Shown here: piece after piece, positions 1 through 5,168 of the stretch
How positions within the stretch are numbered: the stretch's first letter is position 1
Layout of the letters: every line of letters starts with the position of its first letter
Assembly: GCA_002454125.1 (NCBI GenBank)
Contig: DKII01000127.1
Span: 17,699 to 22,866 of the forward strand
Origin: Novosphingobium sp. UBA6722
GTDB taxonomy: Bacteria; Pseudomonadota; Alphaproteobacteria; Sphingomonadales; Sphingomonadaceae
Direction: 5' to 3'
DNA length: 5,168 bases
Position numbers and translations under genes: made by a program
The notes under the pieces: generated by a model
What the model was told of the DNA's origin: nothing
What the model saw: only the letters and a program-made list of their open reading frames with translations
Database searches by the model: none

Positions 1-603
1 GACAAGAGCTTCGCCAAGATGACGATGGAAGACTGGAAGCTGGTGATCGACGTTCACCTGAACGGCAGCGCCAACTGCACCAAGGCGGTGTGGGACCTGA
101 TGCGCGAGCAGACCTATGGCCGCATCCTGATGACCGCCAGCAGCACCGGCCTGTTCGGCAACTTCGGCCAGGCCAACTATGGCGCGGCCAAGCTGGGCCT
201 CGCCGGCTTCACCAAGACCCTGGCGCTGGAAGGCGCGAAGTACAACGTTCGCATCAACACCCTGGCCCCGGTCGCCGGCACCCGCATGACCGAAGACCTG
301 GGCATGCCCGAAGCGCTGTTCAACGCGCTGAAGCCGGAAAACGTCGCGCCGATGGCGCTCTACCTCGTCAGCGAAGACGCCCCGACCAACATGATCTGCG
401 GTGCCGGCGCCGGCGCCTATCACGCCGCCTATGTCACCCTGACCCCGGGCGTGGCCCTGCCGGCCGACGAGCGCACGCCGGAAGGCATCGCCGCGGCCTG
501 GGACCAGATCATCGACCGCACTGGCGAAATCGTGCCCCAGTCGGGTGGCGAACAGAGCCAGGTGGTCATGGCTGCCCTCGCCAAGATCGGCGGCCTGGGC
601 TGA
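1..603 (+). CDS. SDR-family (3R)-hydroxyacyl-CoA dehydrogenase-like protein, 5' end missing
   Basis: This is the C-terminal 200 residues of a short-chain dehydrogenase. The frame is open from base 1, so the first internal ATG (base 19) is not the true start. The missing part, roughly 100 residues, should hold the TGxxxGxG dinucleotide-binding loop. The catalytic set is visible: Ser in TASS (codon 139-141), Tyr in NYGAAK (codon 178-180) and Lys (190-192), with the normal 13-residue Ser-Tyr and 4-residue Tyr-Lys spacing. The stretches GNFGQANYGAAKLGL, ALKPENVAP and the C-terminal TPEGIAAAWDQI closely match my memory of the dehydrogenase domain of peroxisomal multifunctional enzyme 2 (HSD17B4), which oxidises (3R)-hydroxyacyl-CoA with NAD in beta-oxidation. 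No MaoC hydratase or SCP2 domain follows: the gene stops with TGA at 601-603, so it is a stand-alone enzyme, probably cytoplasmic. Every visible Lys codon is AAG and every Asn codon AAC, suggesting high expression. Family is certain; the exact substrate is inferred. Confidence 0.9.
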   Translation, partial: DKSFAKMTMEDWKLVIDVHLNGSANCTKAVWDLMREQTYGRILMTASSTGLFGNFGQANYGAAKLGLAGFTKTLALEGAKYNVRINTLAPVAGTRMTEDLGMPEALFNALKPENVAPMALYLVSEDAPTNMICGAGAGAYHAAYVTLTPGVALPADERTPEGIAAAWDQIIDRTGEIVPQSGGEQSQVVMAALAKIGGLG

Positions 604-612
604 GTCAGCCCG

Positions 613-630
613 TACTGTATTGACACAGTA
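613..630. promoter_or_regulatory. Inverted repeat overlapping a TTGACA -35-like box
   Basis: TACTGT (613-618) and ACAGTA (625-630) are perfect 6-bp inverted arms around a 6-nt spacer. A consensus -35 hexamer, TTGACA, lies at 620-625 inside the palindrome. At 17-nt spacing the hexamer at 643-648 is CATCCT, which matches TATAAT only at positions 2, 3 and 6, so the promoter call is weak. If real, transcription would begin near 655 and serve the membrane-protein gene, and the palindrome would be placed like a repressor operator. It could also be chance or part of the upstream gene's 3' end. Confidence 0.35.
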
Positions 631-634
631 ACAC

Positions 635-678
635 ACATGGCGCATCCTCCACCGACAACAGGTGGAGGATGCCCATGT
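635..678 (+). promoter_or_regulatory. Hairpin sequestering the Shine-Dalgarno and start codon
   Basis: Bases 635-640 and 642-653 pair with 661-672 and 673-678, giving 18 base pairs interrupted only by one bulged C (641), with a 7-nt loop (654-660). The 3' arm holds the Shine-Dalgarno GGAGG (664-668) and the whole ATG at 675-677; the 5' arm carries the anti-Shine-Dalgarno-like CCTCC (646-650). In an RNA containing both arms the ribosome-binding site would be closed. There is no T-run after the stem, which argues against an intrinsic terminator. The structure is plain in the sequence; its regulatory role is inferred. Confidence 0.6.
664..668 (+). promoter_or_regulatory. Shine-Dalgarno deciding the start of the membrane-protein gene
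   Basis: GGAGG abuts the in-frame ATG at 669 with no spacer, but lies 6 nt before the second in-frame ATG at 675. Ribosomes need several nucleotides of spacing, so 675 is the better start and the two codons before it are probably untranslated. Confidence 0.7.
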
Positions 679-1715
679 ATAGCGAAGCCGAACTGCAATC
701 CGCAGTCACCGCTGGCGCGATAAGCCGCGAAGCGGCGCAAGCGCTGCGCGATCATGCCAACGGGATGCGCAATGCCCCCGTGGCCGATGAAGAACACTTC
801 CGGTTGATCACCGGGTTCAACGACATTTTCGTGACGATTGCCGCCGTGCTGCTGCTGGTGGCCTGTGCCGGGATTGGCGGAGCCATGACGGCCGGTGTGG
901 GCGGCCTGCTGGTGGCCGGAGCGGCCTGGCTGATGGCCGAATTCTTTACCCGCAAGCGCCGGATGGCCCTGCCCTCGATCGTCTTGCTGCTGGCCTTTGT
1001 CGGCGGGGTGATCGCGATCCCGGTCGAGATCATCGATTCAGCCAATCCGAAGTTCAGCGACCAGACCGCAGCGCTGGTTGGCGCTGCGGTTGCCCTGCTC
1101 GCCGGCGGGGCCGCGCTGGTCCACTGGCGGCGCTTCATGGTGCCGATCACAGTAGCCGCAGGCACCGCTGCCTTGGCCGCCATGGCAGTTGCGCTGATCA
1201 TGGCTGCGATCCAGCCGCTGGTTGGCCGCGACGGGATGGAGAATGTCCTGCTGTGGTTGCTGTTCGGCGCCGGCATTGTCGTCTTCGGCTTTGCCATGCG
1301 CTGGGACATGTCTGACCGGGGCCGCGAAACCCGCCGCAGCGATGTCGCCTTCTGGCTGCACCTGCTCGCCGCGCCGATGATCGCCCACCCGCTGTTCCAT
1401 GCTCTGGGCGTGACCGAGGGGCAGAATATCGGCGCGCTTGCTGCGCTGGGTGTCGTCGTGATCTACGTCCTGCTCGGCCTCGTCGCCCTGGCCGTCGACC
1501 GCCGCGCGCTGCTGGTTTCGGCGCTGGCTTATGTGCTGACCGCCATGACGCTGCTGTTCAAAAACTTTGGCATGGTCGAACTGAACGTGGCCCTGACCGG
1601 GCTGGTGATCGGCTCGGCCCTGCTCAGCCTCTCGGCGTTCTGGGGCCCGATCCGCCGGGCAGTGGTGTCACCCCTGCCCGACCAGTGGCGCGGCCGACTG
1701 CCGGCTACGGCCTGA
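675..1715 (+). CDS. Polytopic inner-membrane protein of unknown function
   Basis: A 346-residue protein (348 from the ATG at 669) that I cannot assign a function. The first 50 or so residues are polar and helical, with the pattern EAELQSAVTAGAISREAA, reminiscent of the short N-terminal helical segment before the membrane part of DUF2157-type proteins; that family link is tentative. After it come about ten hydrophobic segments (numbering from 669: near 53-72, 74-92, 101-120, 134-151, 157-181, 193-210, 226-246, 254-276, 278-297, 303-324). Charged loops include RKRR at 95-98 and an Arg/Asp-rich stretch at 211-224. No transporter signature, metal-binding motif or enzyme active site is recognisable. 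The gene lies 71 nt after the dehydrogenase on the same strand with its own possible promoter, has a ribosome-binding site buried in a hairpin, and is followed by a terminator, so it is probably its own transcription unit. The reading frame is secure; the function is unknown. Confidence 0.87.
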   Translation: MYSEAELQSAVTAGAISREAAQALRDHANGMRNAPVADEEHFRLITGFNDIFVTIAAVLLLVACAGIGGAMTAGVGGLLVAGAAWLMAEFFTRKRRMALPSIVLLLAFVGGVIAIPVEIIDSANPKFSDQTAALVGAAVALLAGGAALVHWRRFMVPITVAAGTAALAAMAVALIMAAIQPLVGRDGMENVLLWLLFGAGIVVFGFAMRWDMSDRGRETRRSDVAFWLHLLAAPMIAHPLFHALGVTEGQNIGALAALGVVVIYVLLGLVALAVDRRALLVSALAYVLTAMTLLFKNFGMVELNVALTGLVIGSALLSLSAFWGPIRRAVVSPLPDQWRGRLPATA

Positions 1716-1737
1716 GCGCAGCCAGCCTGAACCATTG

Positions 1738-1774
1738 TGGGGCGGCGGGCTTGTCTCGCCGCCCCATTCATTTT
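1738..1774 (+). terminator. Intrinsic terminator of the membrane-protein gene
   Basis: A perfect 10-bp G/C-rich stem (1738-1747 pairing with 1757-1766, arms TGGGGCGGCG and CGCCGCCCCA) with a 9-nt loop is followed by TTCATTTT at 1767-1774. It sits 22 nt after the membrane-protein stop codon. The tail is T-rich only on the + strand; on the - strand the stem is followed by CAATGG. It may still partly stop the convergent operon, because it lies 30-60 nt beyond the end of the DUF2794 gene and no other stem is evident there. Confidence 0.85.
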
Positions 1775-1795
1775 GTTGAGTCGGAGCTGGAGCGC

Positions 1796-2143
1796 CTAGT
1801 CCTCGACCACCTTCAGCAGTCGCCGCTCGAGCGGAAACAAGACGCCGGACAATTCGTGCCCGCGCTTCAGCACCTGGCCGCCTTCGCCATAGAGCGTCCA
1901 CATCCCCTGCTTGGCGCGCAGCGCGGGGCGTTTTTCGATCCGGGCTTCGGGCCGCTCGGCGGCGCGGCGAAAGCCAGAGAAGCTGGCGGCGTCGCGGTCG
2001 AAGTTCATCGCATAATCGCGCCACAGCCCGGCAGCGACCATGCGGCCATAAAGATCGAGGATGCGTTGCAGTTCGTCCCGCTCAAACCCGACCTGCGCGG
2101 TCTGCGCGGCCTGGAACGGAAAAGGCGTGACGACTGCGCTCAA
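1796..2143 (-). CDS. DUF2794 family protein
   Basis: A 115-residue soluble protein matching the DUF2794 family of Alphaproteobacteria. Hallmarks seen: F-ERDEL-RIL-LYGRMVAAG (residues 20-39), WRDYA (41-45), FSGFRRAAERP (55-65), RIEKRP-LR-KQG (68-80) and LKRGHEL--VL (92-102). The family has no established biochemical role that I know of, and this sequence shows no catalytic motif, signal peptide or membrane helix. The start is TTG at 2143-2141, overlapping the TGA of the acetyltransferase gene as TTGA. No ATG or GTG occurs before the conserved core, and the frame cannot be extended usefully upstream without entering the neighbouring gene. This is the last gene of the four-gene cluster and is probably translated by coupling. 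Length is normal for the family, and nothing looks truncated. Confidence 0.88.
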   Translation of the reverse strand: MSAVVTPFPFQAAQTAQVGFERDELQRILDLYGRMVAAGLWRDYAMNFDRDAASFSGFRRAAERPEARIEKRPALRAKQGMWTLYGEGGQVLKRGHELSGVLFPLERRLLKVVED

Positions 2144-2850
2144 GCAGCGCCGCCCCGCTTGCGACCGGTGCTTTGCTTGGCCGCCTGGGCATCGCGCTCT
2201 TCAAGCAACTGGGCAACCCGCTTCTGCAGCGTCTCGATCTCGCACTGCAGGATCTCAAGCTTCTGCGTGGCCGGATCGAACCGTTCGGAACACGGCGTGC
2301 CATAGGGCACGAAGGCCTGGGTTTCGGGCTTGACCTCAACCGGGGTCGGCTTGGCCGGGATGCCCAGCATGGTTGCACCTTCGGGCACGTCCTTGGTCAC
2401 CACGGCATTGGCCCCGATGCGCGAATCCTTGCCGACGTAAATCGGGCCGAGGATCGCTGCACCCAGGCTGATGATCACACCATCGCCGATCGTCGGGTGG
2501 CGCTTGCCGCCGACACCGTTGGTGGGGTTGGTCCCGCCCAAGGTCGAACCCTGATACATGGTGACGTTATCGCCGATCTCGGCCGTCTCTCCGATCACCA
2601 CGAAGCCGTGATCGATAAAGAAGTTACGTCCGATCTTCGCACCCGGATGAATGTCGATCGCGGTCATGAAGCGGCTGAAATGGTTGACCAGCCGTGCCAG
2701 CAGATAGAGCCGCGCGCGGAACAGCCGGTGGGCAATGCGGTGAAAGCCCAAGGCCCAGACCCCGGGGTAAAGCAGTATTTCCCAGCGCGACCGCACGGCC
2801 GGATCACGGGCCCGGATCGATTCCAGATAGGTGATGAAACGTCCCGGCAT
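2140..2850 (-). CDS. cysE: Serine O-acetyltransferase, short EpsC-like form
   Basis: It transfers acetyl from acetyl-CoA to L-serine, giving O-acetylserine, the first step of cysteine synthesis in the cytoplasm. From the ATG at 2850 it has 236 residues. An N-terminal helical region (about 1-60, with RARDPAVRSRWEILLYPG) precedes a left-handed beta-helix of hexapeptide repeats (about 64-170). Family active-site residues are present: DIHPGAKIG (Asp66, His68), IDHG (Asp80-His81), GETAEIG, TLGGT and KRHP (His118). The start was chosen because GGGGA (2860-2856) sits 5 nt before this ATG; an ATG at 2862 and a TTG at 2895 are in frame but lack good ribosome sites. The C-terminus is a coiled coil (about 192-225) with Leu/Ile/Val at heptad positions 198, 201, 205, 208, 212 and 215, then a basic Gly/Ala-rich tail. 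It lacks the terminal Ile by which many family members dock into CysK. It lies 41 nt after hdaA and overlaps the DUF2794 start by 4 nt. Confidence 0.93.
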   Translation of the reverse strand: MPGRFITYLESIRARDPAVRSRWEILLYPGVWALGFHRIAHRLFRARLYLLARLVNHFSRFMTAIDIHPGAKIGRNFFIDHGFVVIGETAEIGDNVTMYQGSTLGGTNPTNGVGGKRHPTIGDGVIISLGAAILGPIYVGKDSRIGANAVVTKDVPEGATMLGIPAKPTPVEVKPETQAFVPYGTPCSERFDPATQKLEILQCEIETLQKRVAQLLEERDAQAAKQSTGRKRGGAA

Positions 2851-2874
2851 AAACTTCCCCATCCGCCGCGAATT

Positions 2875-2887
2875 GTCCCACAGGGAC
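2875..2887. repeat. Small inverted repeat between hdaA and cysE
   Basis: GTCCC (2875-2879) and GGGAC (2883-2887) form a 5-bp stem with a 3-nt loop in the 41-nt gap between the hdaA stop and the chosen cysE start. There is no T-run after it on the - strand, so it is not an intrinsic terminator. It might influence mRNA stability or the ratio of the two products, but a stem this short could be chance. Confidence 0.25.
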
Positions 2888-2891
2888 CGGT

Positions 2892-3506
2892 TCAAAGCAA
2901 GCGCGGCTCGTCCGGTCCCAGCACCGCCTCCAGCGCAGCGCGCCAGATTGCGGGACCGGGCGGCGCCTTGCGTTCAAGGCTGAGCCGGTCGATCGCGGCG
3001 ATCACCTGCTCTGCACCCATGTGGGTACGTTCGATCCGGGGCACAAGATAGGTTACAGCATCAGGGCCCAGCGCCAGCAAACGTTGCTCGGCATGAACCG
3101 CCAGCAGCTCGGCCAGCATGGCATCGTCGGGCGCGCCGATCTCAAGCTGGAGCACGGCCCCCAGCCGTGAGCGCAGGTCCGGCAGGCCGATCTGCCAGCC
3201 GGAACTCCCGGCGCTGCGGACGATCAGCAGCGGCGTGCCGCTTTCCTGCGCGCGGTTCCAGCGGTGGAACAGCTCGGTCTCGTCGATCTTGTCAGCGTCG
3301 TCGATCGCCTCGCCCAGGCCGCTTTCGGCAAACCAGCGGGCGATCAGCGACTTGCCCGAGCGCGGCGGGCCGGCCAGCACGGCCGTGCGGAACGGCCAGG
3401 TTGCCGCAACCGCACAGGCTTCCAGCGCGGTGGCATTGGCGCTGCCAACAACAATGCGGCTTGGCCCCGCCCCTCCGGCGTGCAGCGGCAGCGCGATCTG
3501 GCTCAT
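2892..3506 (-). CDS. hdaA: HdaA-like DnaA-family ATPase (regulatory inactivator of DnaA)
   Basis: A 204-residue AAA+ protein of the DnaA/Hda family. Hda proteins act with the DNA-loaded beta sliding clamp to make DnaA hydrolyse its ATP after initiation, preventing over-replication. The N-terminal QIALPL (residues 3-8) resembles the clamp-binding QL-LPL motif of Hda. A Walker A loop GPPRSGKS (46-53) and a Walker B-like AIDDADKID (67-75) follow. LPDLRSRL (108-115) is the box VII region, with Arg114 in the place of the arginine finger. Arg160 in RIERTHMGAEQ is a candidate sensor II residue. There is no DNA-binding domain IV, as expected for Hda rather than DnaA, and the length is usual. The ATG at 3506-3504 overlaps the upstream stop as TGATG, implying translational coupling to the DUF2066-like gene. 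It sits in an apparent operon divergent from purM. Family is confident; the clamp-dependent role here is inferred from the motif. Confidence 0.9.
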   Translation of the reverse strand: MSQIALPLHAGGAGPSRIVVGSANATALEACAVAATWPFRTAVLAGPPRSGKSLIARWFAESGLGEAIDDADKIDETELFHRWNRAQESGTPLLIVRSAGSSGWQIGLPDLRSRLGAVLQLEIGAPDDAMLAELLAVHAEQRLLALGPDAVTYLVPRIERTHMGAEQVIAAIDRLSLERKAPPGPAIWRAALEAVLGPDEPRLL

Positions 3507-4816
3507 CAGCGTCGGATCGACAGGGCGTTTGGACCCATCGTCACGCGCCAGCCACGCGCGCGCAGGGCGTCGGCCAGGGCGGAAAGCTCGCCCGCATAGG
3601 TGACCCGCATAACCGAGGTCCCGCCCATCGCCAGGCTGGTGGTCGAAGCGCCCTGCACCCCCGGCGCGCCCCGCACAGCCGCCAGCGCGGCGTCAACCGC
3701 CGAGGCATCGGGTGAGGCGAACTGGACGGTGAAGGTCGAAAGCGCTGCAGGCGCGCTGCTCGTCGCGGTCGGCGTTGGCGTTGCCGCAGCATCGCTGGTG
3801 CTGGCAGCACCCTGCTCGGCCCGGCGCGCGGCCTCGACCAAAGCGGCAAGCCCGGCGTCCATCTGGCCGCCGTTGTTGAGAGTGGCGTCAGGCTTCAACG
3901 CGCCTGCTGCGAGCGCCCGGGCATAGATGCCATCGATCCGCTGCACGGCGGCGGCCAGCATGGCGGGCACCCCGGCCTCGTCATTGGCGGTCAAGGTGAA
4001 ACTTTCGAGGAACTTGTTGTCCGGGCCGTAGCGCGCGGTGAAAGTGCCCCGCACCGGGCCGCCGGGCCATTGCCGCTCGAGCCGCGCTTCGGGAATGATC
4101 ACGTCGGCCGCACCGAACTGGTCCAGCACGTTGCGCCACCAGGCGCGGCTGCGACGCTGCGGCTGGCCGGCGGTCAGCAGCAGCGAATCGCCGCCAGCGC
4201 CGCTCGGGCGGACATAGTCGATCGGGCTGGCCCCGGCGTTGAACGCCGCCCAGGCTGCCTGCCAGGCCCCGCGTACTTCGAACACCTGGCTGGCCCCGCC
4301 CGAACGCAGCACCGGGATCACCAGCAGCGGCGCCGAATGGGCGCCGGCCGCACCGCCGCCGCCCAGATATTGTCCGGCGCGGGCACGGTCGAACACAACG
4401 CCCAGCGTGGCAATGTAACGCCGCGGGCCGATCTGCTCACGCTCCACCACCACGGCAGAGACCATGCTTTCGATCACGCCCAGGTCCATCGCCGGGCCGC
4501 CGGCCTTGGCCCAGGCCAGTTTCTGCGCCTCGCGCCAGCCGCTAAGCCGCGCGTCCTCGGGCGAATCGCCCGTGGTCTCGACTTGGATTCCGGTGATCGC
4601 GATATCCGATGATGAGGCCACCGGGATGATCCCGCGATCGCCTTCGATCTGGGCAATCAACCGCTCCGGCCCGATCACGGCGAGCGCCAGCAGCAATGCC
4701 ATGCCGAGCCCGCCAAGCAGGGTGGCGGCAGGGCCAGGACGCCAGCGAAGCGGCAGGGAAGGGAGTGTTGCGACAGCCATCGGGGAAAACCGCGTGCCTT
4801 TTGCCCAATCGCTCAT
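3506..4816 (-). CDS. Membrane-anchored or secreted DUF2066-like protein with ferredoxin-like C-terminal domain
   Basis: A 436-residue protein of unknown function. After a short basic N-terminus comes one hydrophobic segment (about 29-49), a signal anchor or signal peptide, so the rest is probably periplasmic. Residues about 70-290 resemble DUF2066 in layout: an Ala-rich helix (REAQKLAWAKAGG), the strand RRYIATLGVVFDRARAGQYL (133-151), APLLVIPVL (162-170) and FGAADVIIPEARLE (234-247); this is architecture matching from memory, so moderate confidence. An Ala/Thr/Pro/Ser linker (about 335-360) leads to a domain (361-436) with the alternating strand-helix pattern of a ferredoxin-like or HMA fold, but with no CxxC metal site. 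The whole protein contains no cysteine. The ATG at 4816 has a weak GGA 5 nt upstream; the ATG at 4780 (residue 13) would give a tidier signal peptide but has no visible ribosome site. It is the first gene of the cluster and overlaps hdaA by 1 nt. Confidence 0.8.
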   Translation of the reverse strand: MSDWAKGTRFSPMAVATLPSLPLRWRPGPAATLLGGLGMALLLALAVIGPERLIAQIEGDRGIIPVASSSDIAITGIQVETTGDSPEDARLSGWREAQKLAWAKAGGPAMDLGVIESMVSAVVVEREQIGPRRYIATLGVVFDRARAGQYLGGGGAAGAHSAPLLVIPVLRSGGASQVFEVRGAWQAAWAAFNAGASPIDYVRPSGAGGDSLLLTAGQPQRRSRAWWRNVLDQFGAADVIIPEARLERQWPGGPVRGTFTARYGPDNKFLESFTLTANDEAGVPAMLAAAVQRIDGIYARALAAGALKPDATLNNGGQMDAGLAALVEAARRAEQGAASTSDAAATPTPTATSSAPAALSTFTVQFASPDASAVDAALAAVRGAPGVQGASTTSLAMGGTSVMRVTYAGELSALADALRARGWRVTMGPNALSIRR

Positions 4817-4851
4817 AGAAATCCAAGCTGGAAAGCGTTAGGCCGCGCGGC
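4817..4851. promoter_or_regulatory. Very short divergent intergenic region
   Basis: Only 35 bp separate the divergent start codons of the DUF2066-like gene and purM. The weak ribosome sites are GGA at 4824-4822 on the - strand and AGG at 4840-4842 on the + strand, 9 nt before purM. I see no convincing -35/-10 pair or operator. Any promoters must overlap each other or lie inside the opposite gene's 5' coding region. Confidence 0.4.
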
Positions 4852-5168
4852 ATGGCGGAAAAGTCCTACACTTACGAAACGGCCGGCGTCTCGATCGCGG
4901 CAGGAAACGCGCTGGTCAAGGCGATCGGCCCGCTGGTGAAAGCCACGGCCCGGCCCGGCGCCGATGCCGAGATCGGCGGTTTTGGCGGATTCTTCGATCC
5001 CAAGGCGGCGGGCTACAAGGATCCGCTGCTGGTTGCCGCGAACGATGGCGTCGGCACCAAGGTCAAGCTGGCGATCGACCATGACCGGCATGACCGGATC
5101 GGCGAAGACCTCGTCGCGATGTGCGTCAACGATCTGATCGTCCAGGGCGCCGAGCCGCTGTTCTTCCT
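4852..5168 (+). CDS. purM: Phosphoribosylformylglycinamidine cyclo-ligase (AIR synthetase), 3' end missing
   Basis: PurM makes 5-aminoimidazole ribonucleotide from formylglycinamidine ribonucleotide and ATP, the fifth step of de novo purine synthesis, in the cytoplasm as a homodimer. The window shows 105 complete residues of a family usually near 345-370. Recognised motifs are YETAGVSIAAGNALV near the N-terminus, GGFGGFFD (42-49), the ATP/substrate loop ANDGVGTKVKLA (63-74) and the conserved MCVNDLIVQGAEPLFF (90-105). The ATG at 4852 matches the usual family start, followed at once by the Tyr-rich segment. The ribosome site is weak (AGG at 9 nt). purN often follows purM, but it would lie outside the window. 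It is divergent from the hdaA-containing cluster. Identification is firm. Confidence 0.95.
   Translation, partial: MAEKSYTYETAGVSIAAGNALVKAIGPLVKATARPGADAEIGGFGGFFDPKAAGYKDPLLVAANDGVGTKVKLAIDHDRHDRIGEDLVAMCVNDLIVQGAEPLFF

Noticed and set aside
635..678. Hairpin as the dehydrogenase gene's intrinsic terminator
   Set aside because: The stem is strong but no T-run follows, and it overlaps the next gene's ribosome site and start, which fits a translational role better.
637..723. A 28-codon open frame beginning at the ATG in the hairpin's 5' arm and overlapping the membrane-protein start
   Set aside because: No Shine-Dalgarno precedes it, its composition is unremarkable, and the ATG is explained by the palindrome (ACATGG/CCATGT). 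It might matter in regulation, but there is no positive sign of translation.
752..1309. Long - strand open frame opposite the membrane-protein gene
   Set aside because: The + strand frame encodes a coherent series of membrane helices with a Shine-Dalgarno; the antisense product is low-complexity Ala/Ser/Thr-rich shadow sequence.
2991..3003. GATCGCGGCGATC palindrome as a binding site
   Set aside because: It lies in the middle of hdaA coding Ile-Ala-Ala-Ile-Asp type codons; short GATC/GCG palindromes are common by chance at this base composition.
2173..3051. Long + strand open frame (292 codons) opposite cysE and hdaA
   Set aside because: It is antisense to two clearly conserved genes, its protein has no family resemblance, and such shadow frames are expected in GC-rich coding DNA.
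3740..3800. Low-complexity GCG/GTC-rich stretch as a tandem repeat or recombination site
   Set aside because: It simply encodes the Ala/Thr/Pro/Ser linker of the DUF2066-like protein; there is no regular repeat unit.

Overview
The window looks like ordinary chromosomal DNA of a high-GC alphaproteobacterium, most likely a sphingomonad (Novosphingobium/Sphingomonas type). The evidence is a DUF2794 protein (a family essentially confined to Alphaproteobacteria), a compact HdaA-type DnaA-like ATPase, a sphingomonad-style short serine acetyltransferase, and strong G/C bias at third codon positions. The genus is inferred from protein flavour; no search was possible. I see no tRNA, rRNA, CRISPR array, insertion sequence or phage gene.

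Layout. (1) Bases 1-603, + strand: the 3' two-thirds of a short-chain dehydrogenase closely resembling the (3R)-hydroxyacyl-CoA dehydrogenase domain of peroxisomal multifunctional enzyme type 2. (2) Bases 604-674: a short intergenic region with a palindrome overlapping a TTGACA box, followed by a long hairpin that buries the Shine-Dalgarno and start codon of the next gene. (3) Bases 675-1715, + strand: a membrane protein with about ten helices and no assigned function, followed by a good intrinsic terminator at 1738-1774. (4) Bases 1796-4816, - strand: a tight four-gene cluster, read from right to left: a secreted or anchored DUF2066-like protein, hdaA, a serine O-acetyltransferase (cysE/epsC type), and a DUF2794 protein. 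Two of its three junctions overlap (TGATG and TTGA), so it is probably one operon with translational coupling. (5) Bases 4852-5168, + strand: the 5' part of purM, divergent from the cluster with only 35 bp between start codons.

How they relate. The cluster joins regulatory inactivation of DnaA (HdaA, probably acting with the sliding clamp) to the first step of cysteine synthesis, and it sits back-to-back with a de novo purine gene. I recall purM beside hda-like genes in other proteobacteria, so this is probably conserved synteny rather than a new system. The most interesting item is the 18-bp hairpin that pairs the whole ribosome-binding region of the membrane-protein gene. The rest is well-understood housekeeping with some notable details: a coiled-coil acetyltransferase tail, a ferredoxin-like C-terminal domain on the DUF2066-like protein, and a TTG start. 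I did not find a convincing undescribed system.
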